DNA of 64,000 nt from Chitinophaga fulva. GTDB lineage: Bacteria; Bacteroidota; Bacteroidia; Chitinophagales; Chitinophagaceae. Shown in pieces: positions 53,428-61,447 of the stretch; within the stretch, counting starts at the first letter, position 1, and the number at the start of each line of letters is the position of its first letter. A program made the translations under genes and the position numbers. Below the pieces are notes generated by a model. The model was not told the DNA's origin, did not search any database, and saw nothing but the letters and a program-made list of their open reading frames with translations. The stretch is taken from NCBI RefSeq assembly GCF_012927205.1, contig NZ_JABBGC010000004.1, forward strand, positions 124,001-188,000, written 5' to 3'.

Positions 53428-54882
53428 TTATCGTGGGTTTAATTCCAGGCCGGACAGCTGTGCTTCCTGCGGTATTTGTACCATACGGCGCGGGTCATTG
53501 GCGCCCAGTATCATTTTGGTTTTACCATCGAAGGAAGTATGCACTACCGGTATTTTATGACGGAGGATATCGAACCAACGGAGCCCTTCCAACATAAATT
53601 CTATCCGCTTATAATACAGGAGCGTTTCGAGTATTGCTGCACGTGTATCCACGGTGCCATAGTAACCTTTGACCTTATCAATGGAGAGGTTCTGTGTTGG
53701 GTTATAGAGATTATTACGCTGGCTAAGGAAATCATTGATATCTGCCAATGCTTCATTGAAATTGCCCAGCTGTGTATTGGCTTCGGCCCTGTTGAACAGT
53801 ACTTCTTCCGCAGTAAGCAATGGTATCATATCCCAGGGGTCACCGATGTTGGCGTTCTGGTCTACGCGGATAAACAGCTCATAGAATTTCGGAACGAAGT
53901 AGTCTTCCGGTTTTTGGTAATAAACTTTGTAGGCCATTCTGGTACGGGAGGGGTTGTCGAGGCCATTGATCATGCTACCGAGCGCGGGGTCGCAGCCATA
54001 ACGGTTGGTGATCACGTTTCTGGCCCACAGCGATTGTGTTTCTGCGAGCAGTAGGTTGGCTTTCTGGGTTGCCCGGGTGTACTCTTTCCGGAGTACCAGT
54101 TCTTCCATGGCGTTGTAAGTGGTATTAACGGGCCGCAGGTAAGGCAGTATTTTACCGGCAGGTAAGGTGAGATTAGCATGTTCCACTACTTTGGCGTAGT
54201 TCTTTTTGAACAGGTAGAAGCGCGTTGCAAAAGCATGAGCAGCGGAGGTAGTGAAGTGATAGGAAAGCGTGCCAGTGTAGGAGTTGTCATCTATCAACGG
54301 CAATCCTTCGGTGAGGTCTTTCTCTATTTGTTCATACACATACGCTACTGTTTTTCTCTCATACTTTTCCACTACTATTTTCTCGGGTTTAGTCACGTAA
54401 GGGATACCGGGAGCTTTGGCTGCGGTAGCCGGATCGTATGACTGGGAGAAGATGGTGACCAGCATAAAATGAGCATAGGCCCGACAGAGCAGGGCTTCGC
54501 CTCTGGAGGCCTTGTAAGCAGCTTTGTCCGTTGCTTTGTCTATCACTTCCAACGCCTGATTGGCAGCGGCAATGGCGGCATAAGCTTGTTGCCAGTAGTA
54601 GTCAGGCGTGTCCTGGGACCTGTCTGAAGATACTTCCCAAAACCAGGGCTGACGGTTAATGCGGGTATTGTTATCCGTGCCTTTATCGTTGGCATTGTCT
54701 GACATGGCTTCGAGGAACGGAATATAGTTGGCCCGGGGATAGGCAGAGGTCAGCAGCTCGGCCACCTTGGCGGGGGAATTTACTTCTGTACGCTGATCGG
54801 GCAGTTGCTCCAGGTATTTTTTACACCCGGGCGCAACAGTCATGATCGCTAACGCTGATATATATACGAGATTTCTTTTCAT
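53428..54882 (-). CDS. SusD/RagB-family nutrient-binding lipoprotein
   Basis: About 484 aa, start at the ATG at 54882 with lipobox TVAPGCKK (Cys20); a second ATG lies 6 bp upstream. SusD lids the SusC channel and binds the substrate at the cell surface. The mature part is TPR-like helical (YYWQQAYAAIAAANQALEVI, RGEALLCRAYAHFMLVTIFSQSY, RAEANTQLGNFNEALADINDF) and ends with YKRIEFMLEGLRWFDILR, a hallmark of the family. The substrate is not evident, as no glycosidase is in this locus. Confidence 0.95.
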   Translation of the reverse strand: MKRNLVYISALAIMTVAPGCKKYLEQLPDQRTEVNSPAKVAELLTSAYPRANYIPFLEAMSDNANDKGTDNNTRINRQPWFWEVSSDRSQDTPDYYWQQAYAAIAAANQALEVIDKATDKAAYKASRGEALLCRAYAHFMLVTIFSQSYDPATAAKAPGIPYVTKPEKIVVEKYERKTVAYVYEQIEKDLTEGLPLIDDNSYTGTLSYHFTTSAAHAFATRFYLFKKNYAKVVEHANLTLPAGKILPYLRPVNTTYNAMEELVLRKEYTRATQKANLLLAETQSLWARNVITNRYGCDPALGSMINGLDNPSRTRMAYKVYYQKPEDYFVPKFYELFIRVDQNANIGDPWDMIPLLTAEEVLFNRAEANTQLGNFNEALADINDFLSQRNNLYNPTQNLSIDKVKGYYGTVDTRAAILETLLYYKRIEFMLEGLRWFDILRHKIPVVHTSFDGKTKMILGANDPRRMVQIPQEAQLSGLELNPR

Positions 54883-54903
54883 ATCCAAAACTTTTCATTC
54901 AGG

Positions 54904-57900
54904 TTAAAAACCAACTTTTACGGACAGGGTGTATTGCTTAGGGACAGGTAACGCTACGCCACCAGACTGGAAGAACTCAGGGTCTTGGCCTTTCAGTTTA
55001 GGGTCTGCATAGATCAGCCATGGGTTGTTGGCCACGAGGCTCAACGAAGCGTTGTTAAGGCCTATTGCTGAGGTATACCTCAGCGGCAGGTTGTAACTCA
55101 GCGATACCTGTTTCAGGCGGATAAAGCCCCCATCAGCAACACGGGTAGAAGAATAGTTATAGGTATAATAGGGTGTAACGCCACTAAGTTTATTGATTAC
55201 GCGAAGGTCAGACAGGGACGGAATATCTGTCTGCTTTTCGTCACCGGTCATCATCCAGCGGTCGAGGAATTCTTTTGGCATGGCGGTGAGGTCCGTATAC
55301 CGCTGCTGGAAGGCAGGGTTGAGGCGGATAACGTTTCCTGCACTGAAGGTAAACAGGGCAGAGAAGGTGAAATCCTTATAACGTACGGAGTTGTAGAAGC
55401 CGCCGGTTACCTTGGGATCAATAGGCCCGTTGTATTTCAGGTAGTTGATGGCATCACTTTGGAGGTTGACTTCATTTACTTTTTCTCCTTTTTCATTGAC
55501 AAATACAGGTGTACCATCAAGTGAAGACAGTTCCTGCAAATCGATGGAATACAGGCCTCTGTAAGGACGGTTCAGCATAGGTCCGCCATCAGGGCCGATG
55601 AGGTCCCAGATATTGGGATTGGTTTTCAGGTTGGTGATTTTGTTTTCATTATAGGCAGCGGTCAGTTGTGTTCTCCATTGCCAGTTTTTCTGTTGGATGA
55701 CAGCGCCGCCAACAGTCAGTTCCACACCGTGTGATTTCATGTCGGCATAGTTGGCATTTTTGATAAACTGGCCGCCGATGCCGGAAGTACGGATAGGGCT
55801 AATGAGATCGAAGCCGTTACGGTTATAACCGTCGAGGGTAATGGTGAGGCGATCTTTGAACATGCCGAGATCGATACCCACGTTGGTTTCGTATTGTTTT
55901 TCCCAGGTAAGCTCTGAGTTTTCGAGATCGGTGATATTGATCACAGACTCGATTTCAGGCAGATAGGGACGATATGTTTTGCCGCTGCGGGTAACGAGGC
56001 TGGAGTTGGTGGCTTTACCCTGCAGGCTGGCGGTGAGGCCATAGGTAGCGCGAAGGGTGAGTCGGTTGATGTTCTGTACTGTTTTCATGAAATCTTCCGT
56101 ATCCACGTTCCAGGAGCCGCTGATGTTCCAGGTGGGCAGCCAGCGGGCGGTCCGGGATTTTCCGAGCAGGTTGGAGCCATCATAACGGATGGTACCGTTG
56201 AGGTTGTATTTGCCTTTATAGGAATAAGCGCCGTTCGCCATGTAAGCGAGGAAGCGGTCGTAGTAGTTCTGCATGCCGTAGAAATCGAAACCACTTTCCA
56301 CTGCCTGTTTGATGATGCGGGGATCTACGTAAGGCACGCCGCCTTTGTCGAACTGATAGCCGTAACCGTTAGAGAATTTGTTTTGACGGTTGGCATATCT
56401 TAATTCCTGGGAGGCATAGGCCACAAAGATGTGGGTGTTATTATAGGTTTTATTCCATTCAAGGGAGTTGCGGATGTTATAGCTGACGAGGTAATCGTCG
56501 TTGGTGTTATAGAAACCGCCATAGGGCAGTACTACTACGGGATAAGCTTCCGGGTCGTCCGGGTCGCGGTAGAGGAATTTATTTTTGTTCATCACATCGG
56601 CGTTGTCCGCGGCGCGATATGCCATGGCCATATTGGAGTTCTCCCTTACTTTATGTTCCCGGTTGGTTTTGGCATAACGCAAAGCGCCCAGGAAGGTGTA
56701 TTTCAGGGTAGGCGTGATTTTATAGCCTGCTTCACCCTGTAGTTTAATATCTACCATGGTGAGGTCGAGCGTATTGTTGTTCAGTTCATTGATGATATTG
56801 AACGGAGCGAAGTTCCGCCGGAAGAATTCCAGGTTGCCATTCTGGTCATAGGCAGTCATGGTACGACTGGTATTGAGGGCGTAGCTGAAAGGGTTGATAT
56901 CGAAATCGCGGTCAAATTTTCCTTCCACCGGATTGCTGACCCTTCCGATGCTGCCGGGAGCGCGCTGATCTCTGATAGAGCCTTGTGTGATGAGGCCTAT
57001 ATTAAATCTGGGTGAGATGTTGAAGTTGGCGCGGGCGTTGCCGGTAAAGCGTTTTACCCTGTCGCCGATGGTCCAGCCGTTATCGTTGAGGAAGCTGGTA
57101 GAGAAATAGAGTTGTGATTTTTCCGTACCGGAGGAGATACTCAGGGAGTGTTCCTGCAGGAGGGAGTTGCGGAATAATACGTCGAACCAGTCGGTATTGG
57201 CGAGTGCATATCTTTTGAGGAATTCATTTCTGGATTTCTCGTCATTGTAAACTGTTCTGTTGTTGATATTTTCCGCCAGTTTGGTGAATACGCCGCCATC
57301 CTGTCTGGTGGCCAGGTCACCGTATTGCAGGAAGCCCCGGCTTTCCATGGATTTGTATACCGACATCTGGTCGGCAGAGTTCATGATGTTAAAATCTTTA
57401 TATGTTGGTTTGATATAGGTAGAGAAGTTACCGGTATAGGAGATGAGGGGTTTGCCTACGCGTCCTTTTTTGGTGGTGATGACTACCACGCCGTTCATGG
57501 CGCGGGCGCCATACATGGCGGTAGCGGCAGCATCTTTGAGGATCTGGAAGCTCTCGATATCGTCGGGGTTGAGGCCGGCTACGGAAGAGCCCAGCAGGGT
57601 GGTGGGGTCTCCGGTGGAGAGCTGTTCGTTGGATACGTTCACCACATCTTCCAGTACGATACCATCTACCACCCAGAGCGGTTTGTTATCGCCGGTGATG
57701 GAAGTAGCGCCACGGACGCGGATTTTAGGGGCTGCGCCGAAGGTACCGGATACGTTTTGTATAGAAACGCCGGCCACGCGGCCTTCCAGCATACGGCTTA
57801 CGTCGGTGATACCTTCCCGTTTCACGTCGTTGGCTTTGAGGGTAGCCGCGGAACCGGTGAAGAGTTTACGGTCGATGGTCTGGTAACCGGTCACGACTAC

Positions 57901-58494
57901 CTGGTTAAGGTTCGTCACATTTTCTTCGAGGGTAACAATAATAGGTTTATCGGCGGTGGCTTTCACTTCCTGTGTTTTAAACCCTACCATGCTGATAACG
58001 AGGGTGGCGCCGGGTTTTACGCGGATGGTGAATTCACCTTTACTGTCGGTAGCGATACCGTTGCTGGTGCCTTTTTCCACGATGCTGATACCTGGCACAA
58101 AGGAAGCATCACCGTTTTCCGCGCGGGTGCCCGCACGGCCTTTAACGGTGATGACCTCCTGTTGTGGCGCGATTACTTCGGCGGGGCGTGTGAGCACGAT
58201 CTTATCGCCGATTACTTTATGTGCTATGCCTTTGCTCTCGAGCAGATTAAGCGCCTGCTGCATAGAAACTTTATCGGGATCGATTTCGACATTCATGTTT
58301 TTGTTGATGACCGCGGCATCATACACAAATACGACATTGTATTTTTTCTCCATCCTGCCGAGGATGATTTCCAGTTTCTCCCGGTTTTGCTCATTTGTCA
58401 GCGGTGCGGCCTGGTTTTCCAGGCATGCCACTGTCAATAGGGCAAGGAGTAGCTTCGATTTTGGTCTCTTCTTCTTGTAAAGGATTTCAAACAT
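54904..58494 (-). CDS. SusC/RagA TonB-dependent receptor with STN signalling domain
   Basis: 1196-aa outer-membrane receptor. N-terminal signal region (to about residue 30), then an STN domain (about 40-103, MEKKYNVVFVYDAAVINKNMNVEI) that couples ligand state to the FecR anti-sigma protein, a carboxypeptidase-regulatory-like domain (about 116-190), the plug (from NQVVVTGYQTIDRKLFTGS) and a beta barrel ending LSVKVGF. The STN domain and adjacent sigma/FecR genes mark a TonB-dependent transducer that induces its own locus. It is encoded downstream of FecR with a 181-bp gap and 21 bp before susD. Confidence 0.96.
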   Translation of the reverse strand: MFEILYKKKRPKSKLLLALLTVACLENQAAPLTNEQNREKLEIILGRMEKKYNVVFVYDAAVINKNMNVEIDPDKVSMQQALNLLESKGIAHKVIGDKIVLTRPAEVIAPQQEVITVKGRAGTRAENGDASFVPGISIVEKGTSNGIATDSKGEFTIRVKPGATLVISMVGFKTQEVKATADKPIIVTLEENVTNLNQVVVTGYQTIDRKLFTGSAATLKANDVKREGITDVSRMLEGRVAGVSIQNVSGTFGAAPKIRVRGATSITGDNKPLWVVDGIVLEDVVNVSNEQLSTGDPTTLLGSSVAGLNPDDIESFQILKDAAATAMYGARAMNGVVVITTKKGRVGKPLISYTGNFSTYIKPTYKDFNIMNSADQMSVYKSMESRGFLQYGDLATRQDGGVFTKLAENINNRTVYNDEKSRNEFLKRYALANTDWFDVLFRNSLLQEHSLSISSGTEKSQLYFSTSFLNDNGWTIGDRVKRFTGNARANFNISPRFNIGLITQGSIRDQRAPGSIGRVSNPVEGKFDRDFDINPFSYALNTSRTMTAYDQNGNLEFFRRNFAPFNIINELNNNTLDLTMVDIKLQGEAGYKITPTLKYTFLGALRYAKTNREHKVRENSNMAMAYRAADNADVMNKNKFLYRDPDDPEAYPVVVLPYGGFYNTNDDYLVSYNIRNSLEWNKTYNNTHIFVAYASQELRYANRQNKFSNGYGYQFDKGGVPYVDPRIIKQAVESGFDFYGMQNYYDRFLAYMANGAYSYKGKYNLNGTIRYDGSNLLGKSRTARWLPTWNISGSWNVDTEDFMKTVQNINRLTLRATYGLTASLQGKATNSSLVTRSGKTYRPYLPEIESVINITDLENSELTWEKQYETNVGIDLGMFKDRLTITLDGYNRNGFDLISPIRTSGIGGQFIKNANYADMKSHGVELTVGGAVIQQKNWQWRTQLTAAYNENKITNLKTNPNIWDLIGPDGGPMLNRPYRGLYSIDLQELSSLDGTPVFVNEKGEKVNEVNLQSDAINYLKYNGPIDPKVTGGFYNSVRYKDFTFSALFTFSAGNVIRLNPAFQQRYTDLTAMPKEFLDRWMMTGDEKQTDIPSLSDLRVINKLSGVTPYYTYNYSSTRVADGGFIRLKQVSLSYNLPLRYTSAIGLNNASLSLVANNPWLIYADPKLKGQDPEFFQSGGVALPVPKQYTLSVKVGF

Positions 58495-58675
58495 CGTGTA
58501 TAATTATTATAGGTTAAACGGGTCCGGAGCAGGCATAGGCGATACGCTCCATGGGGAGCGGGAACATAGCCTGCAATGATGTTGGTTGCATTTCCGGGTT
58601 GACAGAACTGCGATGTACGATTTCAGTTGACACATTGGGTTGCTAAACAACGGAGAAAGGCCAGGCGGCAGGGTA

Positions 58676-59650
58676 TTACCTGCCGGTGATCGTAATTTCC
58701 CGGTTGCGGTGCACTACCGTTATAGGGTATGTAGCTTGCAGCACCTCCAATACTTCTTCCAGCTTATTGTTTTTAAATGTTGCATTCAGTTTTTTCACAG
58801 GGATTTTACCCCGGAGGTTGATTTTAACCTGGTAAAGTGCTTCTACTTTTTTGCATACTTCTGACAGTGGGGCATCCACGAAGACAAGTTCATGGGTGAT
58901 CCAGGCGTCGGCATTGCTGTTGATGGCATTATACTGTTCCAGGCTGCCGGTGGCCGGATCGAAGTGTAACCCTTCGCCGGCTGAGAGGATGGTCTCCGGT
59001 GCGTTGGTATGGCCGGAAGCGAACCTGATTTTTCCTGTTTTAACGGTGACGCCTATACGATAGTTCTCCAGGTGGATGTTAAAAGTGGTGCCCAGTACGG
59101 TGATGCTGGACTGTCCGATTTTAACCACGAAGGGAGTGGCTGTTTGCGTGGCCACGTCAAAATAGGCGGTGCCTTGTTCCATGATGACAGTCCTGTTTTT
59201 TTGCATTCTTTCCGGATAGCGTACCCGGCTGTTCTTGTCGAGATAAACACGTGACTGATCGGGCAGGAGCAGGGAATCGATGGCTGCCAGTGTAGCTTTT
59301 TCTTTGTAGGTGACAGTACCGGAGTGGTAAAAGAACCAGCTTGCGGCGGCCACTATAGGGATGATGACAGCAGCTACGCGGAACCAGTGGTAGCGGCGTG
59401 CAGGCAGATGGTGAACAGTTTCGTCTTCCGGCAGGGCTTCCTGGAGCCGGGCGATAGCGTTTTTTGTATCCAGCTGGTCCAGTATTTTAAGGTCTGGTGA
59501 CAGTTGCCATAGTTGTTGTACCTGCAGGAGAGTGGCTTCATTTTCCGGGGAAGCGGCGGCCCATTGCCGCACTTGCTGCTCCAGGGCAGTGTCCTGCGGA
59601 TTGTTCAGGTATTTTACCAGTTGCAGCCAGTTGATCGTTTCTTTTTCCAT
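58676..59650 (-). CDS. FecR-family anti-sigma transducer
   Basis: 324 aa. Cytoplasmic sigma-binding part (1-88, including PEDETVHHLPARRYHWF), membrane helix about 91-108 (VAAVIIPIVAAASWFFYH), a periplasmic FecR domain (IDSLLLPDQSRVYLDKNSRVRYPERM onwards) and a C-terminal DUF4974 domain (HELVFVDAPLSEVCKKVEALYQVKI) that contacts the receptor STN domain. It lies between its sigma factor and SusC. Confidence 0.93.
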   Translation of the reverse strand: MEKETINWLQLVKYLNNPQDTALEQQVRQWAAASPENEATLLQVQQLWQLSPDLKILDQLDTKNAIARLQEALPEDETVHHLPARRYHWFRVAAVIIPIVAAASWFFYHSGTVTYKEKATLAAIDSLLLPDQSRVYLDKNSRVRYPERMQKNRTVIMEQGTAYFDVATQTATPFVVKIGQSSITVLGTTFNIHLENYRIGVTVKTGKIRFASGHTNAPETILSAGEGLHFDPATGSLEQYNAINSNADAWITHELVFVDAPLSEVCKKVEALYQVKINLRGKIPVKKLNATFKNNKLEEVLEVLQATYPITVVHRNREITITGR

Positions 59651-59688
59651 TGGACAGAAGCCTTTGTGTATTGTTACAATTCACGGAA

Positions 59689-59700
59689 GGGGATACCCCC
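59689..59700. promoter_or_regulatory. GGGG-ATA-CCCC inverted repeat between sigma and FecR genes
   Basis: GGGGATACCCCC is a short inverted repeat 40-50 bp before the FecR start on the minus strand, in the 148-bp sigma-fecR gap. I recall similar GGGGTAT-type runs upstream of Bacteroidota FecR genes; a regulatory role is inference. Confidence 0.3.
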
Positions 59701-59798
59701 AGTGACGTACAAAAAATTTTCAAATTAATTTTTATATAATATAATATGGAGAAGAGAGGAAGCAGAGAACGGAACAGCTGGTGGTGAGCCCGTGAGGT

Positions 59799-60437
59799 TT
59801 ACAACCGGTTGGCCAGTTCACCGGCGAGCGCCAGAAAGAGTTGCAGCATGCGGAGGTGGGCGGTGTAATCGCGGGAATTGTCCTGGCGGTAAAAAAGATT
59901 TTCGCGGAGTGTTTTAAGGGCGTGGAGCATGTGGTTTTCCACTGTTTTCTCGGAGATCTGTAGTTGGGCAGCGATCTCGCGGTATTTGAGGCCATCGAAG
60001 CGGCTCATTTTAAACACTTTTGAACATTGTTTTGGCAGTTTTTCTATTTCCTGATAGATGCGCATTTTCAGTTCCTGTTCTTCCTGCAGGTTGTGCAGAT
60101 AGCTGTCTGTCAGTGATTCGGCAATAAGGGAGTGATGGCGGGCGATGTTTTTTTCCCGCTTAAGATAGTTGAGCGCATGATTGATAACCGCTTTGTACAG
60201 GTAGGCACGGAGGGCGCCGTTTTCATCCAGCAGCACAGGGTTCTCCCATATTCTGATGAACACTTCCTGTACCAGTTCCTGTGCGATGCCTGCATCTTTG
60301 CAGTAGCGGAAGGCCGCCATCACCAGTTCCCGGAAGTGACGTTCATATACATAGGTAAAGGCCTGCCTGTTTTTTGCATGAATTTCCCTGATCAATGCAG
60401 CCTCGCTCAGTTGGGCAATATCGCTGGTTCTCACCAT
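59799..60437 (-). CDS. ECF-type RNA polymerase sigma factor
   Basis: 212-aa sigma-70 factor of the Bacteroidota ECF group. Region 2 is YERHFRELVMAAFRYCKDAGIAQELVQEVFIRIWE (about 27-70) and region 4 is LPKQCSKVFKMSRFDGLKYREIAAQLQISEKTVENHMLHALKTL (about 150-195). It heads the sigma-FecR-SusC-SusD locus, and FecR presumably holds it until the receptor signals substrate. Downstream genes lie on the same strand. Confidence 0.95.
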   Translation of the reverse strand: MVRTSDIAQLSEAALIREIHAKNRQAFTYVYERHFRELVMAAFRYCKDAGIAQELVQEVFIRIWENPVLLDENGALRAYLYKAVINHALNYLKREKNIARHHSLIAESLTDSYLHNLQEEQELKMRIYQEIEKLPKQCSKVFKMSRFDGLKYREIAAQLQISEKTVENHMLHALKTLRENLFYRQDNSRDYTAHLRMLQLFLALAGELANRL

Positions 60438-60451
60438 TAGTTTTCCTACTC

Positions 60452-60470
60452 TTTTCCAGGTATCAGGGTA
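60452..60470. repeat. 19-bp repeat, copy A
   Basis: TTTTCCAGGTATCAGGGTA, identical to 61108-61126; it sits 15 bp upstream of the sigma-factor start. Confidence 0.75.
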
Positions 60471-60632
60471 TAAGGTATAAAAAAAATCATGAATTCAGTT
60501 AATGGAAAGGAAAGAAAAGGAAGTAGGTGGCGGGAGATAGCGTCTTTATATCGGTTATTTCGTTTTTTCCTGTTCTTTTGGCAGTTCGCGGGTAATTTAT
60601 CATCAACCGGCTACCAGCGATAAAAAAATTTG

Positions 60633-60646
60633 CAAAAACGTTTTAG
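60633..60646. promoter_or_regulatory. LacI-type operator-like motif, copy 1
   Basis: CAAAAACGTTTTAG, a near-palindrome centred on CG with A/T arms, as bound by LacI/GalR-family proteins. Confidence 0.55.
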
Positions 60647-60923
60647 TTATCTGGAAATAATTATATTTTTATGATCGGAGCTGTAGTGAAAACGCCAAAA
60701 AAGTATGTAGATAATATGCCAGCTCGGATCTAAATCTAAAAAATTATTCACTTGTAATGGTAGCACTGTTAAATGAAAATCACTTGTAGCCGGCAGGAGT
60801 ACTAAATCGATTCAGCTCCCACCGCATTTCACGTTAGAGGTTGTAAACCATATTTTTTTGAATCAGGGTAACTGCCTTGTCTGGCAGTGTAAACAGGTAT
60901 TTATCACATTATTTAATCTAAAA

Positions 60924-60937
60924 CAAAATCGTTTTTG
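60924..60937. promoter_or_regulatory. LacI-type operator-like motif, copy 2
   Basis: CAAAATCGTTTTTG, near-palindromic about CG, one base from the consensus of the other copies. Confidence 0.55.
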
Positions 60938-60964
60938 TACATCAGGGGAATGATTATCATCTAA

Positions 60965-60978
60965 CAAAATCGTTTTAG
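60965..60978. promoter_or_regulatory. LacI-type operator-like motif, copy 3
   Basis: CAAAATCGTTTTAG, identical to the copy at 61386-61399 and 41 bp from copy 2 (about four helical turns). Confidence 0.6.
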
Positions 60979-61107
60979 CACGTAACAAAAGGCACTTTGA
61001 AAATTCCATCATGGTACCACGTCCATTGATGGACCTTTTCCGGAAAGCCGGATGTAAGTAATGTCAATGCTTTCCACGGCATCTTCGTATAGCCTTTTCC
61101 GTGTACA

Positions 61108-61126
61108 TTTTCCAGGTATCAGGGTA
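61108..61126. repeat. 19-bp repeat, copy B
   Basis: TTTTCCAGGTATCAGGGTA, identical to copy A, in the SusC leader. Confidence 0.75.
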
Positions 61127-61189
61127 GTTGTTGTGATTGCCCTGTGCGGCAGCATCAGCCCATGCAGCAGATTGTCAACAGCAGATACT

Positions 61190-61208
61190 TTTTCCGGGTA
61201 TCAGGAGT
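61190..61208. repeat. 19-bp repeat, copy C (diverged)
   Basis: TTTTCCGGGTATCAGGAGT matches copy A at 16 of 19 positions and overlaps the start of the AGGAGT/ACTCCT hairpin. Confidence 0.65.
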
Positions 61209-61385
61209 CTTCGCATCACTCCTTTTGTGACGTTATCAGCCTGTATGAGCTTTGTCAACAACCAGCGTGTTTTCCGGATGGCCTGCCATCTGGAAACATA
61301 GCCTCCGCTGCCCGCCTGCCCTTTACTGTATTTCAGACTGCTTTCCTTCCCAAAAATATCCGGAAGGGATAACGGGCTCTCTTTG

Positions 61386-61399
61386 CAAAATCGTTTTAG
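61386..61399. promoter_or_regulatory. LacI-type operator-like motif, copy 4
   Basis: CAAAATCGTTTTAG, 49 bp before the SusC start codon, where a bound repressor could block transcription. Confidence 0.6.
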
Positions 61400-61447
61400 C
61401 ATGAACTCTTTGGCATTGAACCTTTATTAACCAAAAAACAAACATGT

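Larger units (their letters stand above)
60438..61447. other. 1-kb non-coding divergent leader region
   Basis: No convincing gene lies between the ECF sigma and the right-hand SusC. The stretch holds four LacI-type operator-like motifs, three copies of TTTTCC(A/G)GGTATCAGG, and short hairpins such as ACTGCC/GGCAGT (60871-60888), AGGAGT/ACTCCT (61203-61222) and GATGG/CCATC (61277-61290). An open frame of 103 codons (61061-61372) has no protein-like features. The length suggests a long 5' leader or multiple promoters for the SusC gene. Confidence 0.6.

Noticed and set aside
57325-58440. 371-codon open frame antisense to SusC
   Set aside because: Complement of the conserved plug and STN region of the receptor; no signal or motif.
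60871-60888. Short hairpin ACTGCC/GGCAGT in the leader as a terminator
   Set aside because: Only six base pairs and no T run.
61061-61372. 103-codon plus-strand open frame in the SusC leader
   Set aside because: It runs across the repeats and hairpins of the leader, has no family resemblance and a composition (many Ser, Cys) unlike neighbours; kept as non-coding.
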